A DNA stretch of 64,000 bases from Mycoplasmatota bacterium (GTDB lineage: Bacteria; Bacillota_I; Bacilli_A; RF39; UBA660): the NCBI GenBank assembly GCA_022771205.1, contig JALFCF010000008.1:45730-109729 (forward strand), in the 5' to 3' direction. Positions within the stretch are counted from its first letter, which is position 1; each line of letters begins with the position of its first letter. The position numbers and the translations under genes are program-made. The notes beneath the pieces were generated by a model. That model ran no database searches, was not told the DNA's origin, and saw only the letters and a program-made list of their open reading frames with translations. This document shows positions 1 through 8,529 of this stretch, in pieces.

Positions 1-684
1 TTCTTTATATCCATCATCTACTAATTTTTGTACTTCTGCTAAAACATCCTCTTTTAATCTACTTCTCTCTCGTCCTCTAGTATAAGGAACTATACAATAT
101 GTACAAAACTTATTGCAGCCATAAATAATATTAACATATGCTTTATAATTATTCACACGAAGTACAGGTAAGCCCTCTATTAAATCCCCTTCACGAGAAA
201 ACACTTCAATTTGTTGTTTATTTTCTTCTATAGCTTTGTCTATTATTTCTGGTAATTGATACATATTATGTGTACCAAAAACAAAATTAACCCACTTATA
301 ATCTCGAAGAATTGAATCAACTACACTTGCTTCTTGTGCCATACACCCACATAAACCAACAATTAAATCTTTTTTCTCTTGCTTTAAATGTTTAAGTCTT
401 CCAAGCATTCCAAAAGCTTTATTATGAGCATTTTCACGAATAGAGCAAGTATTTAAAAGAACTAAATCTGCATGTTTATAATCATCAACTTTAGAAAACC
501 CTAAAAAAATAAGTAATGCTTCAATATTTTCACTATCATGCTCATTCATTTGACATCCATAAGTTTTTAAATAAAAAGTTTTACCTTGATATTTATTTTT
601 TACTTTACTATCTTCTTTGAATTCTATTCTCTTATAAGGACGAATATCTCTCGTTCTAGCCTCTTTAAAATCAGGTAAATGCAT
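1..684 (-). CDS. miaB: tRNA-2-methylthio-N6-dimethylallyladenosine synthase MiaB (C-terminus outside window)
   Basis: Radical-SAM methylthiotransferase that adds a methylthio group to i6A37 in tRNAs reading UNN codons. The reverse strand from the ATG at 684 stays open to the window edge (228 codons). The N-terminal UPF0004 domain shows YLKTYGCQMNEHDSE near residue 44, a further NTCSIRE cysteine and GLCGCMAQE, giving the three auxiliary-cluster cysteines. Near residue 200 lies the radical-SAM motif CNKFCTYCIVPYTRGRERSR. The TIM-barrel remainder and TRAM domain lie to the left. QMNEHDSE and RGRERSR favour MiaB over MtaB or RimO. The identity is clear; only the 5' half is present here. Confidence 0.95.
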   Translation of the reverse strand, partial: MHLPDFKEARTRDIRPYKRIEFKEDSKVKNKYQGKTFYLKTYGCQMNEHDSENIEALLIFLGFSKVDDYKHADLVLLNTCSIRENAHNKAFGMLGRLKHLKQEKKDLIVGLCGCMAQEASVVDSILRDYKWVNFVFGTHNMYQLPEIIDKAIEENKQQIEVFSREGDLIEGLPVLRVNNYKAYVNIIYGCNKFCTYCIVPYTRGRERSRLKEDVLAEVQKLVDDGYKE

Positions 685-736
685 AATTACACCTCACAAA
701 TCACAAAAAATTATAACACAAAAACAAAAAACAAAA

Positions 737-754
737 AAGAGGAATATTCCTCTT
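737..754 (-). terminator. Intrinsic terminator of the ankyrin-like gene
   Basis: Perfect inverted repeat AAGAGG-AATATT-CCTCTT overlapping the stop codon, followed on the minus strand by a T-rich tract (TTTTTTGTTTTTTG). It separates this gene from miaB. Confidence 0.7.
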
Positions 755-1448
755 ATATCACACTTTCTCTTAAAGAAGTATTAATCATTTGATCTAACAA
801 AGAAAATTTTCCCTTCATTAAATCATGTTTAATTACTTCCATATTATCTACTATTTTATCTAATAATTCACTCATACTTGGAACCAAATCATCTTTTTTC
901 TCTAAACTATCAACAATGTTTTCTAAATTAGTTAATTTAGAATACTTACCATAATAATTATTTTTAATACATAATTGATATAACTGTTTAAAAGATAATA
1001 CATCAATATTATTAAAACGTCTTTCTTCTAAAATTTTTAAAGCTGAAAAAGCACTCTGATTATGAATAGCCCTATCTAAAACAGTCTCACCATTTTTATT
1101 TTTAATATTTAATAAATATCTTTTACTTTTGGTAAGATGCTCTAAAATTTTCAAAGCTGAGACAGATGTATCTTTAACAAGCAAATGTCCAATTGTATTT
1201 CCATCTAAATTTTGGTGATTTAAATTCCAACTACGTTTACGAATAAATTTCAAAACTAAATCATATTGCTTTGCCTTTAATAAACGAGCAACAACATCAT
1301 TGCCAGCAAAATCAACTGTATTAATATCAACTTTATTCTTAGAAATTAATTCATCAACCAAATGATAGTACCCTTCCTTAATTAATTCAAAAATCAGGGA
1401 CGGTTCCTCTTCACAAGCACGTAAAGCTTGTTTTTCATCATAAAACAT
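753..1448 (-). CDS. Ankyrin-repeat-like protein
   Basis: About 231 residues, soluble, with no signal peptide or membrane segment. Residues of about 25-150 form degenerate ankyrin-like units: VDINTVDFAGNDVVARLLK, LNHQNLDGNTIGHLLV and LNIKNKNGETVLDRAIHNQ each show the N-x-DG-x-T-x-hhh pattern of ankyrin repeats. The C-terminal 80 residues are helical and unrecognised. The open frame extends 21 codons further upstream, but the ATG at 1448 (MFYDEKQALRAC) has an AGAGGTG ribosome site six bases before it, so I prefer that start. Function unknown; probably a protein-binding scaffold. It sits alone between convergent or divergent neighbours. Confidence 0.7.
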   Translation of the reverse strand: MFYDEKQALRACEEEPSLIFELIKEGYYHLVDELISKNKVDINTVDFAGNDVVARLLKAKQYDLVLKFIRKRSWNLNHQNLDGNTIGHLLVKDTSVSALKILEHLTKSKRYLLNIKNKNGETVLDRAIHNQSAFSALKILEERRFNNIDVLSFKQLYQLCIKNNYYGKYSKLTNLENIVDSLEKKDDLVPSMSELLDKIVDNMEVIKHDLMKGKFSLLDQMINTSLRESVI

Positions 1449-1607
1449 GTATAACACCTCTCTGTTTATGTGACAGTTATATATTTTACCAGAAGAATCT
1501 ATTTTTGTCAAATTATCAACCCCTATGCTTATTTATAATTTGAACAAAAAAGACTGCTCTTATACCAAAATAATGCTATAATATTTTATTAAGAAAAGAG
1601 GAATAAT

Positions 1608-2528
1608 ATGGAACAAGCCTTAGATAAAACCTTTAATGATATTATAACAGTTTCAAAAAATATCAACGATTTATATCATCAACTTTCCAAAGCCAGATAT
1701 AAAAATAATAAAGAAGAATATGAAAAAATTTTACAATATATAAAAATAGCTACTGAATATGAGAAAAAATTATATGCCAGTATAGATTGGAAACAAGAAT
1801 TAAAAAAATCAGCATTACCAATTAATCGCTTTAACTATTTATTAAGAAAAAGTAATTTACCACCACAGATACAAACTTCAATATCAGTAAGATTTCAAAA
1901 TTCTATTACTTACTTATTAATTAGAAACCCCTTTCTATCAACCCAGACTAATCCCCTAAAAAAACAAGCTGAAAATAATAGTACTATTCTATTCCAAGCT
2001 AATAGAGATATAACAATATCCACATTATATTACCTAAATAAGGATATAATAAAAGAAAAGAATAAAAAAATAAAAAAAGATTTACTTGATTTATACTATG
2101 AAACAATTTTCAAACAAAAAGTTGCTGAAGAATATTTAGATACTCCTCCAACCAAGACAGAAACAAGTGGTAAAGAACGTTGTATATTATTCAACCAAAA
2201 CGAATCTTCAGTAAACCAAGTGTATCAAGTGATGATAGAAGATACAATTAATACTACTTGCAGTACAATATTAAACTATACTGACGAATTTATAGAAAAT
2301 TTCCCACAATATATAAGTGGTCAAAAATTTTATCTAGCATTATTAAAAGCATCAATCTCCCAAACATCACCAGAAAAGCAAGAACAAATAGAAATGTATA
2401 TAAATAAAATTCCAAAAGAATCCAGTCGAAAAAGCCATAATGATTTATTATCCGCAATAGCAGAAGTAAAACTACTAACTAATTCAGAAACACAACAAAA
2501 AAAGAAGTCAATAAATAAACAAAATTAG
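1608..2528 (+). CDS. Hypothetical Lys/Gln-rich protein
   Basis: 306 residues starting at ATG 1608 after AGAGGAATAAT. The protein is basic and predicted mostly helical, with long polar stretches and no signal peptide, membrane span or metal motif. The N-terminal 70 residues look like a coiled coil (DIITVSKNINDLYHQLSKA and onwards). I recognise no family. It is a single-gene unit divergent from the ankyrin-like gene, with its own terminator at the 3' end. Good ribosome site and unbroken frame support a real gene; function unknown. Confidence 0.7.
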   Translation: MEQALDKTFNDIITVSKNINDLYHQLSKARYKNNKEEYEKILQYIKIATEYEKKLYASIDWKQELKKSALPINRFNYLLRKSNLPPQIQTSISVRFQNSITYLLIRNPFLSTQTNPLKKQAENNSTILFQANRDITISTLYYLNKDIIKEKNKKIKKDLLDLYYETIFKQKVAEEYLDTPPTKTETSGKERCILFNQNESSVNQVYQVMIEDTINTTCSTILNYTDEFIENFPQYISGQKFYLALLKASISQTSPEKQEQIEMYINKIPKESSRKSHNDLLSAIAEVKLLTNSETQQKKKSINKQN

Positions 2529-2543
2529 ACTTCTTTTCTTTTT
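2500..2543 (+). terminator. Terminator after the 1608 gene
   Basis: Stem AAAGAAGTC (2501-2509) pairs with GACTTCTTT (2528-2536) around an A/T-rich loop and is followed by TTCTTTTTT. The repeat is symmetric enough to serve the convergent gene ending at 2543 too. Confidence 0.6.
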
Positions 2544-3724
2544 TACTTTAATTTAGCACCACAATTAGGGCAAAAGTTACTACCATTTGTAGGATTTCCG
2601 CAATTAGGACAAAAATTTGCATTTTGAACATTTGATGCCTGTGATTGAACATTAGCCGCTGCTACTGCTCTAGCTTGATTTAATTGTTCTGCTGCTTGAT
2701 TAGCATAAGGATCATAAGCTTGTGTATTTCCAGGATTAATTTGAGGATTAACTGCATTAGCAGCAACTCCACCCATCATACCACCAGATGCCATATTCAT
2801 CATGCCAACACCTAAGAAACCATTCATAGCACCAGCCTCATTCTTAGCAGCATCCTGAACTGCATTTGCATAAGCTCCAGTAAGTGTTCCTTGTTGCATA
2901 AATTGATTAGATGATAATTCATAATTATCAATTTTTTGATTAGACTCATCATCTAAAGTAACTGATTCAACAACAAATCCAACAATATTTAATCCACGAT
3001 CACGGATTGGCTGATCAAAAACTTTTTCATCCATAACTTGCTTGATTTCATCTGTACTACTTGGCAACTCTAAAACTGGAGTTTTATGTTCAGAATTTCC
3101 TAATTCGTTTAAGACATTTTGGAAAGCTCCAATAACCTCTGAACGCATTTGTTCACATAATTCATCTTTACGATACTCTTCAGCTGTACCTGCTACGCGA
3201 GACATAAACACTGCTGGATCACTAATCTTAAAAGTATACTTACCAAAACATTTTACTTCTACACGAAGTGGAGAAATAGCTCCAGTCATTTGATTTGGAA
3301 TTGGATGTGACCAATCTTGAAATGGGATAGGTGCTGGTGTACCAAACTTATTATCCATAATTTCTTTAGCATTAATATAAAATACTGCTTGTTCTTTAAA
3401 AGTTCCACCATTATAAGTAAATCTTCCCCACATTTCTTTAAATACTGCACCAAACTGACCAGCAAAAAAAGATGGTGATGTAGACTGATCGAAAGTAAAA
3501 ATACCTTCTTCTGCAGTAGCATCTAAAATCTGACCGTTTTGAAACACTACCGCAATTTGACCAGGAGCAACTTGAATAGCACTATCTTTAGAGATAACAC
3601 CATTAGGAGTAGATACTCTTTTCATCAAAATATCTTGTCCTAAATCATCACAGCGAATATACTCTTTCCATTGATCATGCAATGTACTTCCTACTGCAGC
3701 TGCAGCCGCTTTAATTAAACCCAT
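2543..3724 (-). CDS. SPFH-domain (YdjI-like) protein with C-terminal double zinc ribbon
   Basis: 393 residues. The N-terminal 290 residues match the SPFH family annotated as virion core protein or YdjI-like: GLIKAAAAAVGSTLHDQWKE start, IAVVFQNGQILDATAEEGIF, and a conserved aromatic/Phe-Gly core. A flexible Ala/Asn/Gln linker follows. The end carries two CxxC knuckles, NFCPNCGNP and NFCPNCGAK, a zinc-ribbon pair. The family forms membrane-associated oligomers and in Bacillus is tied to the phage-shock/YdjGHI membrane-stress system. No ydjGH partners are next to it here. Start at 3724 follows AGAGAGG. Confidence 0.85.
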   Translation of the reverse strand: MGLIKAAAAAVGSTLHDQWKEYIRCDDLGQDILMKRVSTPNGVISKDSAIQVAPGQIAVVFQNGQILDATAEEGIFTFDQSTSPSFFAGQFGAVFKEMWGRFTYNGGTFKEQAVFYINAKEIMDNKFGTPAPIPFQDWSHPIPNQMTGAISPLRVEVKCFGKYTFKISDPAVFMSRVAGTAEEYRKDELCEQMRSEVIGAFQNVLNELGNSEHKTPVLELPSSTDEIKQVMDEKVFDQPIRDRGLNIVGFVVESVTLDDESNQKIDNYELSSNQFMQQGTLTGAYANAVQDAAKNEAGAMNGFLGVGMMNMASGGMMGGVAANAVNPQINPGNTQAYDPYANQAAEQLNQARAVAAANVQSQASNVQNANFCPNCGNPTNGSNFCPNCGAKLK

Positions 3725-3840
3725 AAAAATACCTCTCTTTCATTATCTAAACGATGTAATCACCGCTATTCTATATTCAATCACATTGTACCATAAAATT
3801 TGATTACTGTCACAAAAATTATATCACTATTAAATTTTAT

Positions 3841-3864
3841 AAAAAAAGAAGACTATTTGTCTTC
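3841..3864 (-). terminator. Terminator of the 3853 small gene
   Basis: GAAGAC-TATTT-GTCTTC hairpin (3848-3864) followed on the minus strand by seven Ts. Confidence 0.75.
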
Positions 3865-3996
3865 CAATCTTTGCAATGTAGATTCCTTATCTACAACTTC
3901 TACAAGTAATTTCCCCTCTTTAGAATTACTATCTATATAAATATTTTTAAGAGCAGATTCTTGTTCTATAACTTCACATCGTTTTTCTTCTTCCAT
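3853..3996 (-). CDS. Small hypothetical protein, 47 residues
   Basis: Acidic small protein (MEEEKRCEVIEQESALKNIY start) ending with its own terminator. The open frame extends to 4047, but that part overlaps the serS terminator. The ATG at 3996 has GGTGAT eight bases upstream, so I use it. No domain recognised. It lies just downstream of serS on the same strand. Confidence 0.5.
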   Translation of the reverse strand: MEEEKRCEVIEQESALKNIYIDSNSKEGKLLVEVVDKESTLQRLEDK

Positions 3997-4025
3997 AACA
4001 ATATCACCAGTAATTAGTATGAAAC

Positions 4026-4059
4026 AAAAAAATAGGAATATACACATATTCCTATTTTT
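4026..4059 (-). terminator. Terminator of serS
   Basis: Long AT-rich hairpin: AAAAATAGGAATAT pairs with ATATTCCTATTTTT around a 4-base loop and contains the serS stop codon. The 3' arm ends in a run of Ts on the minus strand. Confidence 0.75.
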
Positions 4060-5344
4060 CTTTTTCTACTGTAATTAACTCTTTTCCACCCATATATGGT
4101 TGTAACACTTTAGGAATTTTAATACTTCCATCTTCTTGATAATTATTTTCCAAGAAAGCAATTAAACCACGAGGAGTTGCAACAACCGTATTATTTAAAG
4201 TATGTAAGAAATAAGTTCCTTTCTCTCCCTTTTTACGGATTCCTAAACGTCTAGCCTGAGCATCACCCAAATTAGAACAACTTCCAACTTCAAAATAAGT
4301 CTTTTGTCTAGGACTCCATGCTTCAATATCACAAGACTTAACTTTTAAGTCAGCAAGATCACCACTACAACATTCAAGTTGTCTAACTGGAACATCTAAA
4401 CTTCTAAAGAAATCAACTGTTAATTTCCACATTTTTTCATACCAATCCATTGACTCTTCTGGTTCACAGATTACAATCATCTCTTGCTTTTCAAATTGGT
4501 GAACACGATAAAGGCCTCTTTCTTCTAAGCCATGAGCTCCTCCTTCTTTACGGAAACAAGGAGAATAACTTGTCATATGAATAGGAAGTTCACTATCTTT
4601 AATAATTTGGTCTTTAAACTTACCAATCATAGAATGTTCACTAGTACCAATTAAATATAAATCTTCTCCTTCAATTTTATACATCATAGCTTCCATTTCA
4701 GGAAAAGACATAACACCTGTAACAACATCACTATGAATCATAAAAGGTGGGATAGCATAAGTAAATCCTGCATCAATCATAAAATCTCTAGCATAAGCAA
4801 GCATAGCTTCATGAAGTCTAGCAATATCACCTAATAAATAATAGAAACCTTGACCACTAGTTCTACCAGCAGCATCTTTATCCATACCATGAAGTCTTTC
4901 AACAATATCAGCATGATATGGTATTTCGTAATCAGGAACTACAGGATCACCAAATTTTTGAACCTCTACATTTTCACTATCATCTTTACCAATAGGAACA
5001 GATGAATCCATAATTTGTGGAATAACCATCATACGATTTTTAATCTCTTGAAAAAGATGTTCTTGTTCATTTTCCAATTCTTTAATATCATCAGCCATAG
5101 CTGAAATTTTAGTTTTAATCTCTTCTGCTTCTTCTTTTTTACCATCTTTCATTAACTTCCCAATTTCACCACTCATACGGTTTTTATCAGCCTTTAACCC
5201 ATCTGCCTTAACTTGTACTTCACGAACTCTTTTATCCATTTCATAAACTTCATCAACCAATGGTAATTTTTCATCTTGAAATTTTTTCTTAATATTTTCC
5301 TTTACTAAGTCTTTATTTTCTCTAATTAATTTAATATCTATCAT
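4052..5344 (-). CDS. serS: Seryl-tRNA synthetase
   Basis: 430 residues, the usual length. Class II synthetase that charges tRNA-Ser. Residues 1-110 are the tRNA-binding antiparallel coiled coil (MIDIKLIRENKDLVKENIKK start). The catalytic core has TSEHSMIGKF, the motif 2 region SPCFRKEGGAHGLEERGLYRVHQF, and motif 3 NNTVVATPRGLIAFLENN. Start at 5344 lies two bases after the stop of the upstream dipeptidase gene, with AGAGGTATAGAT as ribosome site. The pair therefore forms one operon under the T-box leader at about 6480-6296. Confidence 0.97.
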   Translation of the reverse strand: MIDIKLIRENKDLVKENIKKKFQDEKLPLVDEVYEMDKRVREVQVKADGLKADKNRMSGEIGKLMKDGKKEEAEEIKTKISAMADDIKELENEQEHLFQEIKNRMMVIPQIMDSSVPIGKDDSENVEVQKFGDPVVPDYEIPYHADIVERLHGMDKDAAGRTSGQGFYYLLGDIARLHEAMLAYARDFMIDAGFTYAIPPFMIHSDVVTGVMSFPEMEAMMYKIEGEDLYLIGTSEHSMIGKFKDQIIKDSELPIHMTSYSPCFRKEGGAHGLEERGLYRVHQFEKQEMIVICEPEESMDWYEKMWKLTVDFFRSLDVPVRQLECCSGDLADLKVKSCDIEAWSPRQKTYFEVGSCSNLGDAQARRLGIRKKGEKGTYFLHTLNNTVVATPRGLIAFLENNYQEDGSIKIPKVLQPYMGGKELITVEKEK

Positions 5345-5346
5345 AT

Positions 5347-6279
5347 CTATACCTCTTTTCTAAATAATTGATTATAACTATTTTCATATAAAATTTTATT
5401 TACTTCATTTTCTGATAAAACATCACTCAATAAACATTTTATTTCATTATACACATTAGAATAATTAAAAACTTGAATATCCTCCTCAGCTCCAAATAAA
5501 ACAGAATCAAAATTCATATCATCAGTAGAAACTCCAATAGAATTTATTCCAAGCAAATTTTTAACATGCATAATATGGTTCACATAATCCATTTTTAATT
5601 CATTTAAGTTCTCACTCGAGGACACAAATGAACCATAAGAAACTAAACCAACTACTGGATTCAAATCCTTAATCGATAACAATTGGTCATCTGTCAAATT
5701 TCTAGGATGAGAATACACATCAAAACAATTTGAATGACTCACAATAACTTTAACATTTTTTCCTTGACTTTGCTCTTTTTTTAAAACTTCAACAGTATCA
5801 GCAAAAGTATTTTTGTTCATATGAGACAAATCAATACTAATACCAAGTTCTACTGCTTTATGTAAAAATTCTATCCCCCTACTTGTAAGACCCTGACTAC
5901 TGCGATTACCGGATCCATACTCATTCTTATTATTCCAAACAAGCAAAACGTTACGTAATCCTAATTCGTAAAGCTCTTCTAACTGGGAAACATTTTTAAT
6001 ATAATCACAACCTTCAATACTATAAACAACATCTAAAGCTGGAAAATATTTTTTAAACAAATCAGTAGAAATTTTAAACATTTTCACTACATCAATCGGC
6101 TCATAAAACTTTCCTAATTCTTCTTTCATTTCTTCTTCACTCATAAAGTAAAGATTAGCAACTACTCCTTTGACACCATTTCCTTGATAATATTTTTGAA
6201 TAGTTTCTATATAACGATAATCATTCATTTTATAACAATAATATAAAATGGACAATAAATCATAATGTAAATCAATCAT
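5347..6279 (-). CDS. Membrane dipeptidase family (peptidase M19)
   Basis: 310 residues. Renal-dipeptidase-type metallopeptidases hydrolyse dipeptides with a binuclear zinc site. The N-terminus MIDLHYDLLS gives the first metal motif (HxD), the middle has VYSIEGCDYI (bridging Glu), then IDLSHMN and VIVSHSN supply the His ligands, with GVSTDDMNF near the end. The longer open frame to 6339 would run through the T-box terminator. The ATG at 6279 has AGGGGATGATTTT before it and is preferred. It is co-transcribed with serS, so it is likely also serine-regulated; recycling of Ser-containing peptides would fit, but that is inference. Confidence 0.88.
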   Translation of the reverse strand: MIDLHYDLLSILYYCYKMNDYRYIETIQKYYQGNGVKGVVANLYFMSEEEMKEELGKFYEPIDVVKMFKISTDLFKKYFPALDVVYSIEGCDYIKNVSQLEELYELGLRNVLLVWNNKNEYGSGNRSSQGLTSRGIEFLHKAVELGISIDLSHMNKNTFADTVEVLKKEQSQGKNVKVIVSHSNCFDVYSHPRNLTDDQLLSIKDLNPVVGLVSYGSFVSSSENLNELKMDYVNHIMHVKNLLGINSIGVSTDDMNFDSVLFGAEEDIQVFNYSNVYNEIKCLLSDVLSENEVNKILYENSYNQLFRKEV

Positions 6280-6289
6280 AAAATCATCC

Positions 6290-6480
6290 CCTAAAAACAA
6301 AAAAAGAATAGTACAAGGAGTGCATATGCACGGTACCATCCTTTTTTTTACTCAAAGTGTAACGGACTTCTCCGGAAATACATCATCTATAGAGTAGATA
6401 AATAAGTCTTCAATATCGTTTCCACCAACCACGACTTCTCTATAATCAAAGATTCTTATTATTAGTTCTAATTACCGATT
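6290..6480 (-). promoter_or_regulatory. T-box riboswitch leader, probably serine-specific
   Basis: The leader of the dipeptidase-serS operon. The T-box core GGATGGTACCGTGC is at about 6341-6328. A terminator hairpin pairs 6306-6314 with 6333-6341 around an inner GTGC/GCAC stem and ends in a T-run. Stem I base: TATAGAG (6444-6438) pairs with CTCTATA (6394-6388). A TCT triplet (6398-6396, a Ser codon) stands one A before that helix, where the specifier normally sits. The base after UGG is U, whereas a G-discriminator tRNA-Ser would prefer C; a G-U pair would be needed. A T-box is clear, its amino acid less so. Confidence 0.85.
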
Positions 6481-6487
6481 TGTTAAT

Positions 6488-6516
6488 AGTATATTACTTT
6501 TTTTTTAAATTATCAA
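6488..6516 (-). promoter_or_regulatory. SigA-type promoter of the T-box operon
   Basis: Minus strand TTGATA (6516-6511), 17-base spacer, TATACT (6493-6488), directly upstream of the T-box leader. Confidence 0.75.
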
Positions 6517-6530
6517 CTGTTTTATAAATA

Positions 6531-7019
6531 TTAAGCACTAATTAATGCTTTTTCAAGACGTGACTTTTCCTCACTATACTTACTAATAAAATAAAGTTTC
6601 TTCTCTTCATTCAATAAACTCAGTCTTTTGGCATTTAAATGGTCTTTAATATCAGCATATTTAACTTTTAAAGCATCTATATTTTTAGTCTTGATAATTT
6701 TTGTAATCCAATCATGATAGCTTTCTTTATTAGTTTTATCTTTAGTGACAATTTTAACAATCTCAACAACTTCATCAGAAAAGCCTAACCTTTTCAAATC
6801 ATTAACAGTAAAATTTGGAATATCTTCTAATACATCATGTAACAATCCAGCAATTTTAGTAGTACGAGTATCTAACATATTGCTAACACTAACTAAATGA
6901 TTGATATAAGGAATACCAGCTTTATCCTTCTTATCATGAAATAAATAAGAAACCAATTGAAAAGCACGATCATAATCATCACTTATATTTTTAAAGTTTA
7001 AAAGATTCATCGCTATCAT
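6531..7019 (-). CDS. HD-domain phosphohydrolase (RelA/SpoT hydrolase-like, MESH1 type)
   Basis: 162 residues, a single HD domain. Motifs: IPYINHLVSVSNML (first His), AGLLHDVLED (HD pair plus ED) and VKYADIKDHLNAKR (distal Asp). This spacing matches SpoT/MESH1-type hydrolases of (p)ppGpp-like substrates, without a synthetase domain or TGS/ACT domains. Start at 7019 follows GGTGATATT. The metal-binding residues look intact. The substrate cannot be told from sequence. Confidence 0.75.
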   Translation of the reverse strand: MIAMNLLNFKNISDDYDRAFQLVSYLFHDKKDKAGIPYINHLVSVSNMLDTRTTKIAGLLHDVLEDIPNFTVNDLKRLGFSDEVVEIVKIVTKDKTNKESYHDWITKIIKTKNIDALKVKYADIKDHLNAKRLSLLNEEKKLYFISKYSEEKSRLEKALISA

Positions 7020-7032
7020 AATATCACCTACA

Positions 7033-8154
7033 CTAACCCTGTTTAGTACAAACAGTTACACCTTTAGGAACAGAAATATCATCTGGATTATTAATATTAT
7101 CATCTGAAAAAACATTTTCTCCATCTGTCATATAGGCAGAAACAGTTAATTTTTCATCAGATTTTTTAATATAAAAATATCCAGAAAGTTTTTTACCATT
7201 TAAAGCAGAACGAATTGGAATAGGATAATCCTGAATATCAGAAATATTATCAACTTCAATATAATACTTACCATCTTGAGAAAGCACTTCATCATTACAA
7301 TAGTAGAGACCATCACTTATATCTTGTTTGACAGAATTAGTAATTCTATCAATATCCTTCTGAGTAAACAAAGTGGCAACATTTTTAGAAAAAGAAATCT
7401 GTGTAAATCCAACAAATAAAAGTAAAATCAAAAAAGAACAAACAAACGCCGGAACAACAGTATTTCTTTTTTTACCTTTTTCTAAGTATAATTTATATTT
7501 TTTGCTTGGACCAGTATATACAGCCCGATCACTAAAAGCTATAATTGGTAACAAAATAAACGGAAGAAATAAAGTCAGCTTTCCACTTTTTCCAAAAACT
7601 TTCCCCAATTTATAAAGTGAATAAAGAAAATAAATTATCCCAACTACAGGAATTAATGAAATCAAAAATAACCATCCATTACCAAAAACAATATCAAAAT
7701 ATGCATATTGCCCATAAAATGGAATAAAAGGTGTAAAACCAGAATATCCCCCTTTCATATAAAGAGAAATATTAGTTAAAATAATAAAACCTAAAACAAA
7801 AAATAACAGACACAAAAAAATTGTCATGGTAAGAGAATATGGAAACACAAAATAATAAATCCCCGCCAAACCAAGAGTAATTACAAAAAGTAATACTAAC
7901 ATTGCTCTTGTATCTACATATGTAGTTTTCTTATTACCTTCTGGTGTATCAGAAAAAACTTTACCACCAATCTCAATTGTTTTAGTAAGATCATTAACGG
8001 ATTTTTGATATTCTTGATTAGCATCTTCTAATTCCTGTTCCGTAATATATTGTTTCAGCTTTTGATTATCCGGATGCTCATAATTTAAAGCACCACATTT
8101 CATACAATATCTTTGTTTAGAATTTAATTCAGCACCACATCGAGGACACACCAT
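7033..8154 (-). CDS. Zinc-ribbon membrane protein (DUF5684-like)
   Basis: 373 residues. It opens with a zinc ribbon (MVCPRCGAELNSKQRYCMKCG, two CxxC). A cytosolic linker leads to five or six hydrophobic segments between about residues 95 and 250 (including YFVFPYSLTMTIFLCLLFF), then an extracytoplasmic C-terminal domain of about 110 residues. The stretch FIPFYGQYAYFDIVFGNGWLF resembles the signal-peptidase-like DUF5684 fold. The start at 8154 has a perfect AGGAGG. The longer frame to 8223 runs through the spoVS terminator and is rejected. Function unknown. Confidence 0.7.
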   Translation of the reverse strand: MVCPRCGAELNSKQRYCMKCGALNYEHPDNQKLKQYITEQELEDANQEYQKSVNDLTKTIEIGGKVFSDTPEGNKKTTYVDTRAMLVLLFVITLGLAGIYYFVFPYSLTMTIFLCLLFFVLGFIILTNISLYMKGGYSGFTPFIPFYGQYAYFDIVFGNGWLFLISLIPVVGIIYFLYSLYKLGKVFGKSGKLTLFLPFILLPIIAFSDRAVYTGPSKKYKLYLEKGKKRNTVVPAFVCSFLILLLFVGFTQISFSKNVATLFTQKDIDRITNSVKQDISDGLYYCNDEVLSQDGKYYIEVDNISDIQDYPIPIRSALNGKKLSGYFYIKKSDEKLTVSAYMTDGENVFSDDNINNPDDISVPKGVTVCTKQG

Positions 8155-8195
8155 AATAAAGCCTCCTATCATTATTAAGTGTACCACGTCAACAA

Positions 8196-8220
8196 TAAAA
8201 AAAAAAGACCTATTTGGTCT
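8196..8220 (-). terminator. Terminator of spoVS
   Basis: AGACC-AAATA-GGTCT hairpin followed by ten Ts on the minus strand; overlaps the spoVS stop codon. Confidence 0.85.
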
Positions 8221-8470
8221 CAATAATTAATTTAATAGCAGTCCGTTCCTCCCCATCAATCGCTATATCTTGAAAAGCAGGAATACAAACTAAATTTTTA
8301 CCCGACGGTGCAACAAAACCTCTAGCAATTGCAATTGCTTTAATCGCCTGATTTAATGCACCAGCACCTACTGCTTGAATTTCTGCAGCTCCTTTTTCAC
8401 GAAATACATTAGCAAGAGCTCCTGCTACACTATTAGGATTAGATTTACTACTAACTTTTAATGTTTCCAT
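8210..8470 (-). CDS. spoVS: Stage V sporulation protein S
   Basis: 86 residues, the full length of the SpoVS/Alba-like family. It shows METLKVSSKSNPNSVAGALA at the start, then GAAEIQAVGAGALNQAIKAI and CIPAFQDIAIDGEERTAIKL, all family hallmarks. In Bacillus it is a sigH-dependent small nucleic-acid-binding-like protein affecting septation and coat assembly. Transcribed alone with a strong terminator. It is one of several markers that this lineage sporulates, although spoVS also persists in some non-sporulating relatives. Confidence 0.93.
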   Translation of the reverse strand: METLKVSSKSNPNSVAGALANVFREKGAAEIQAVGAGALNQAIKAIAIARGFVAPSGKNLVCIPAFQDIAIDGEERTAIKLIIETK

Positions 8471-8529
8471 ATATATTAATTCCTCTCTTTCTATACACTA
8501 ATATATGAAAGAGATAAAAAAATATGATA

